Of a DNA stretch of 64,000 nt, positions 63,036-64,000 are shown piece after piece (position 1 is the first letter of the stretch; every line of letters begins with the position of its first letter). The DNA is from Hyphomicrobiaceae bacterium (GTDB taxonomy: Bacteria > Pseudomonadota > Alphaproteobacteria > Rhizobiales > Ancalomicrobiaceae), in the NCBI GenBank assembly GCA_016793065.1, contig JAEULV010000102.1:1-64000 (forward strand), read 5' to 3'. The translations under genes were made by a program, and so were the position numbers. The notes below the pieces were generated by a model that saw only the letters and a list, made by a program, of their open reading frames with translations, ran no database searches and was not told where the DNA came from.

Positions 63036-64000
63036 ATGTTCGACCATCGCTCTCCCCGTCTTGCCCTGGTCCTCGCCACCCTCGCCGCGACCGGCCTCTC
63101 GGCCGCACCATCGCGCGCCGCCGAGGTGCCGGCCCGCGACGCCGCGTTGCTTGGCGCCAAGGCCGTGGCGCAGGACCCGTCGCAGGCGCTGCGCCGCCTG
63201 CCGGTCACCATCCGCGCCCCCCGGCTTGCCGGCGAAACCGACAGCCTCGAATGGCCGGTCTACCTCACCGACGCCGATGCCGGTGGACCGGTCAGCCTGC
63301 GCCTGACCTATCGCAGCGCCGTCTCGGTGATGCCGGAAGCCTCCCGGCTGAAGATCACCGTTAACGGCCGCGCCATCGAGCCGCGCCGGCTGGAAAGCGC
63401 GCCCAATCGCCGCGTGCTCGACATCGAGCTGCCGGCCGCCAGCATCGCCCCCGGCTGGAACGCCATCCGCGTCGCCGCCGATCAGCGCCACCGCGTCGAT
63501 TGCTCGCTCGCCTCCACCTATGAATTGTGGACCGAGATCGACGAGAGCGCCTCGGGCCTCGTCACCCTCGGCGGCCGTGCCCCGATGCAGACCGTTGGCG
63601 ACATCGCCACCGCCTTGCCCGACGCCACCGGCGCCACCCGCATCCGCCTCGTCGTGTCCCGCCAGGCCACCGCCGAGGAAGTCGCCGTCGCCAGCCAGGC
63701 CGCCAACACCGTCGCCCTGCTCGGCGGCTTCCAGCACCCGTTGATCGAGGTCGCGCCGGAACTCGGCGCCGGCCCCGGCATTGATGTGGTGATGGGCGGC
63801 CGCCGCGAGGGCGTTTCGATCGAGCGCAGCCCGGAAGGCCGTCCGATCGTCAGCATCGGCGGCACCACCCGCGCCGACTGGCAGCAGGGTGTCGAAGCGC
63901 TCGTCGCCCATCTGGAACGCCGCCCCGGCGCGCCGGAAGGCCTCGCCGTCCTCGGTCGCGTCGGCGGCCAGCGGGTGTCGAGCAACCAGTCGATCGCTTT
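63036..64000 (+). CDS. bcsB: Cellulose synthase regulatory subunit BcsB (5' part, runs off window)
   Basis: Starts 43 bases after bcsA with a signal peptide (MFDHRSPRLALVLATLAATG to about PSRAAE). It continues with BcsB-like jelly-roll sequence: LEWPVYLTDADAGGPVSLRL, RLKITVNGRAIEPRRL, APGWNAIRVAADQRHRVDCS (the family's conserved Arg/Asp/Cys stretch) and STYELWTEID. About 321 residues are visible of a protein normally 700-800 long. BcsB is the periplasmic, membrane-anchored partner that completes the active BcsA complex. The stop lies beyond the right edge. Confidence 0.92.
   Translation, partial: MFDHRSPRLALVLATLAATGLSAAPSRAAEVPARDAALLGAKAVAQDPSQALRRLPVTIRAPRLAGETDSLEWPVYLTDADAGGPVSLRLTYRSAVSVMPEASRLKITVNGRAIEPRRLESAPNRRVLDIELPAASIAPGWNAIRVAADQRHRVDCSLASTYELWTEIDESASGLVTLGGRAPMQTVGDIATALPDATGATRIRLVVSRQATAEEVAVASQAANTVALLGGFQHPLIEVAPELGAGPGIDVVMGGRREGVSIERSPEGRPIVSIGGTTRADWQQGVEALVAHLERRPGAPEGLAVLGRVGGQRVSSNQSIA

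Overview
This is a GC-rich chromosomal window from an alphaproteobacterium, most likely order Hyphomicrobiales (Rhizobiales). The evidence is an RpoH-type sigma-32, CtrA-consensus sites (TTAA-N7-TTAAC), a serC-serA operon with a small structured leader, an Omp25-like beta-barrel protein, a Pal/CpoB/TilS block and a tctDE/tctCBA locus. The genus cannot be fixed from the sequence. I see no transposase, integrase, phage gene or CRISPR array. Nearly all the DNA is ordinary chromosome, apart from a putative accessory island around 36-49 kb.

Layout. 0-16 kb is housekeeping: a saccharopine-dehydrogenase-like oxidoreductase (cut by the window edge), tRNA-Thr, murA, lspA, ileS, a degenerate EAL-domain membrane protein, rpoH, tRNA-Glu, the ubiT-ubiU-ubiV genes for O2-independent ubiquinone hydroxylation (with an FNR/FixK-like box in front), a DTW-domain tRNA modification enzyme and an ArsC-family reductase. 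16-26 kb is signalling and transport: an OmpR/EnvZ-type pair, oxyR with an OxyR-like operator, a metallophosphoesterase next to a Ser/Thr kinase-UspA fusion, an MHS-family transporter and two small membrane proteins. 26-33 kb is a tripartite tricarboxylate transporter locus. tctC-tctB-tctA faces a divergent operon of response regulator, sensor kinase and an extra periplasmic binding protein. 33-36 kb holds a TerC-family membrane protein behind a structured leader, a thiolase and a YedK/HMCES-type DNA-protein crosslink protein.

36-49 kb is the unusual part. Two divergent operons encode three separate secreted caspase-fold proteases, each with an intact His/Cys dyad. They carry an EF-hand loop, Sel1-like repeats and TPR-like repeats respectively. 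With them are a CHASE2 sensor-domain membrane protein that has no cytoplasmic output domain and two secreted proteins of unknown function. A TadG-like von Willebrand factor A protein lies alongside. This looks like an envelope-located sensing and proteolysis system that I do not recognise as described.

49-64 kb returns to core functions: glmM, an EamA transporter, tilS, cpoB, pal (without tolQRAB or ftsH beside them), a CtrA-box-associated small protein, an outer-membrane beta-barrel protein, serC-serA, a CopZ-like metal chaperone, and bcsA with the start of bcsB for cellulose synthesis.

Five copies of a roughly 95-125 bp two-hairpin palindromic element lie in intergenic gaps (near 3.8, 16.1, 17.2, 26.4 and 49.0 kb). 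They form a dispersed repeat family of this genome.
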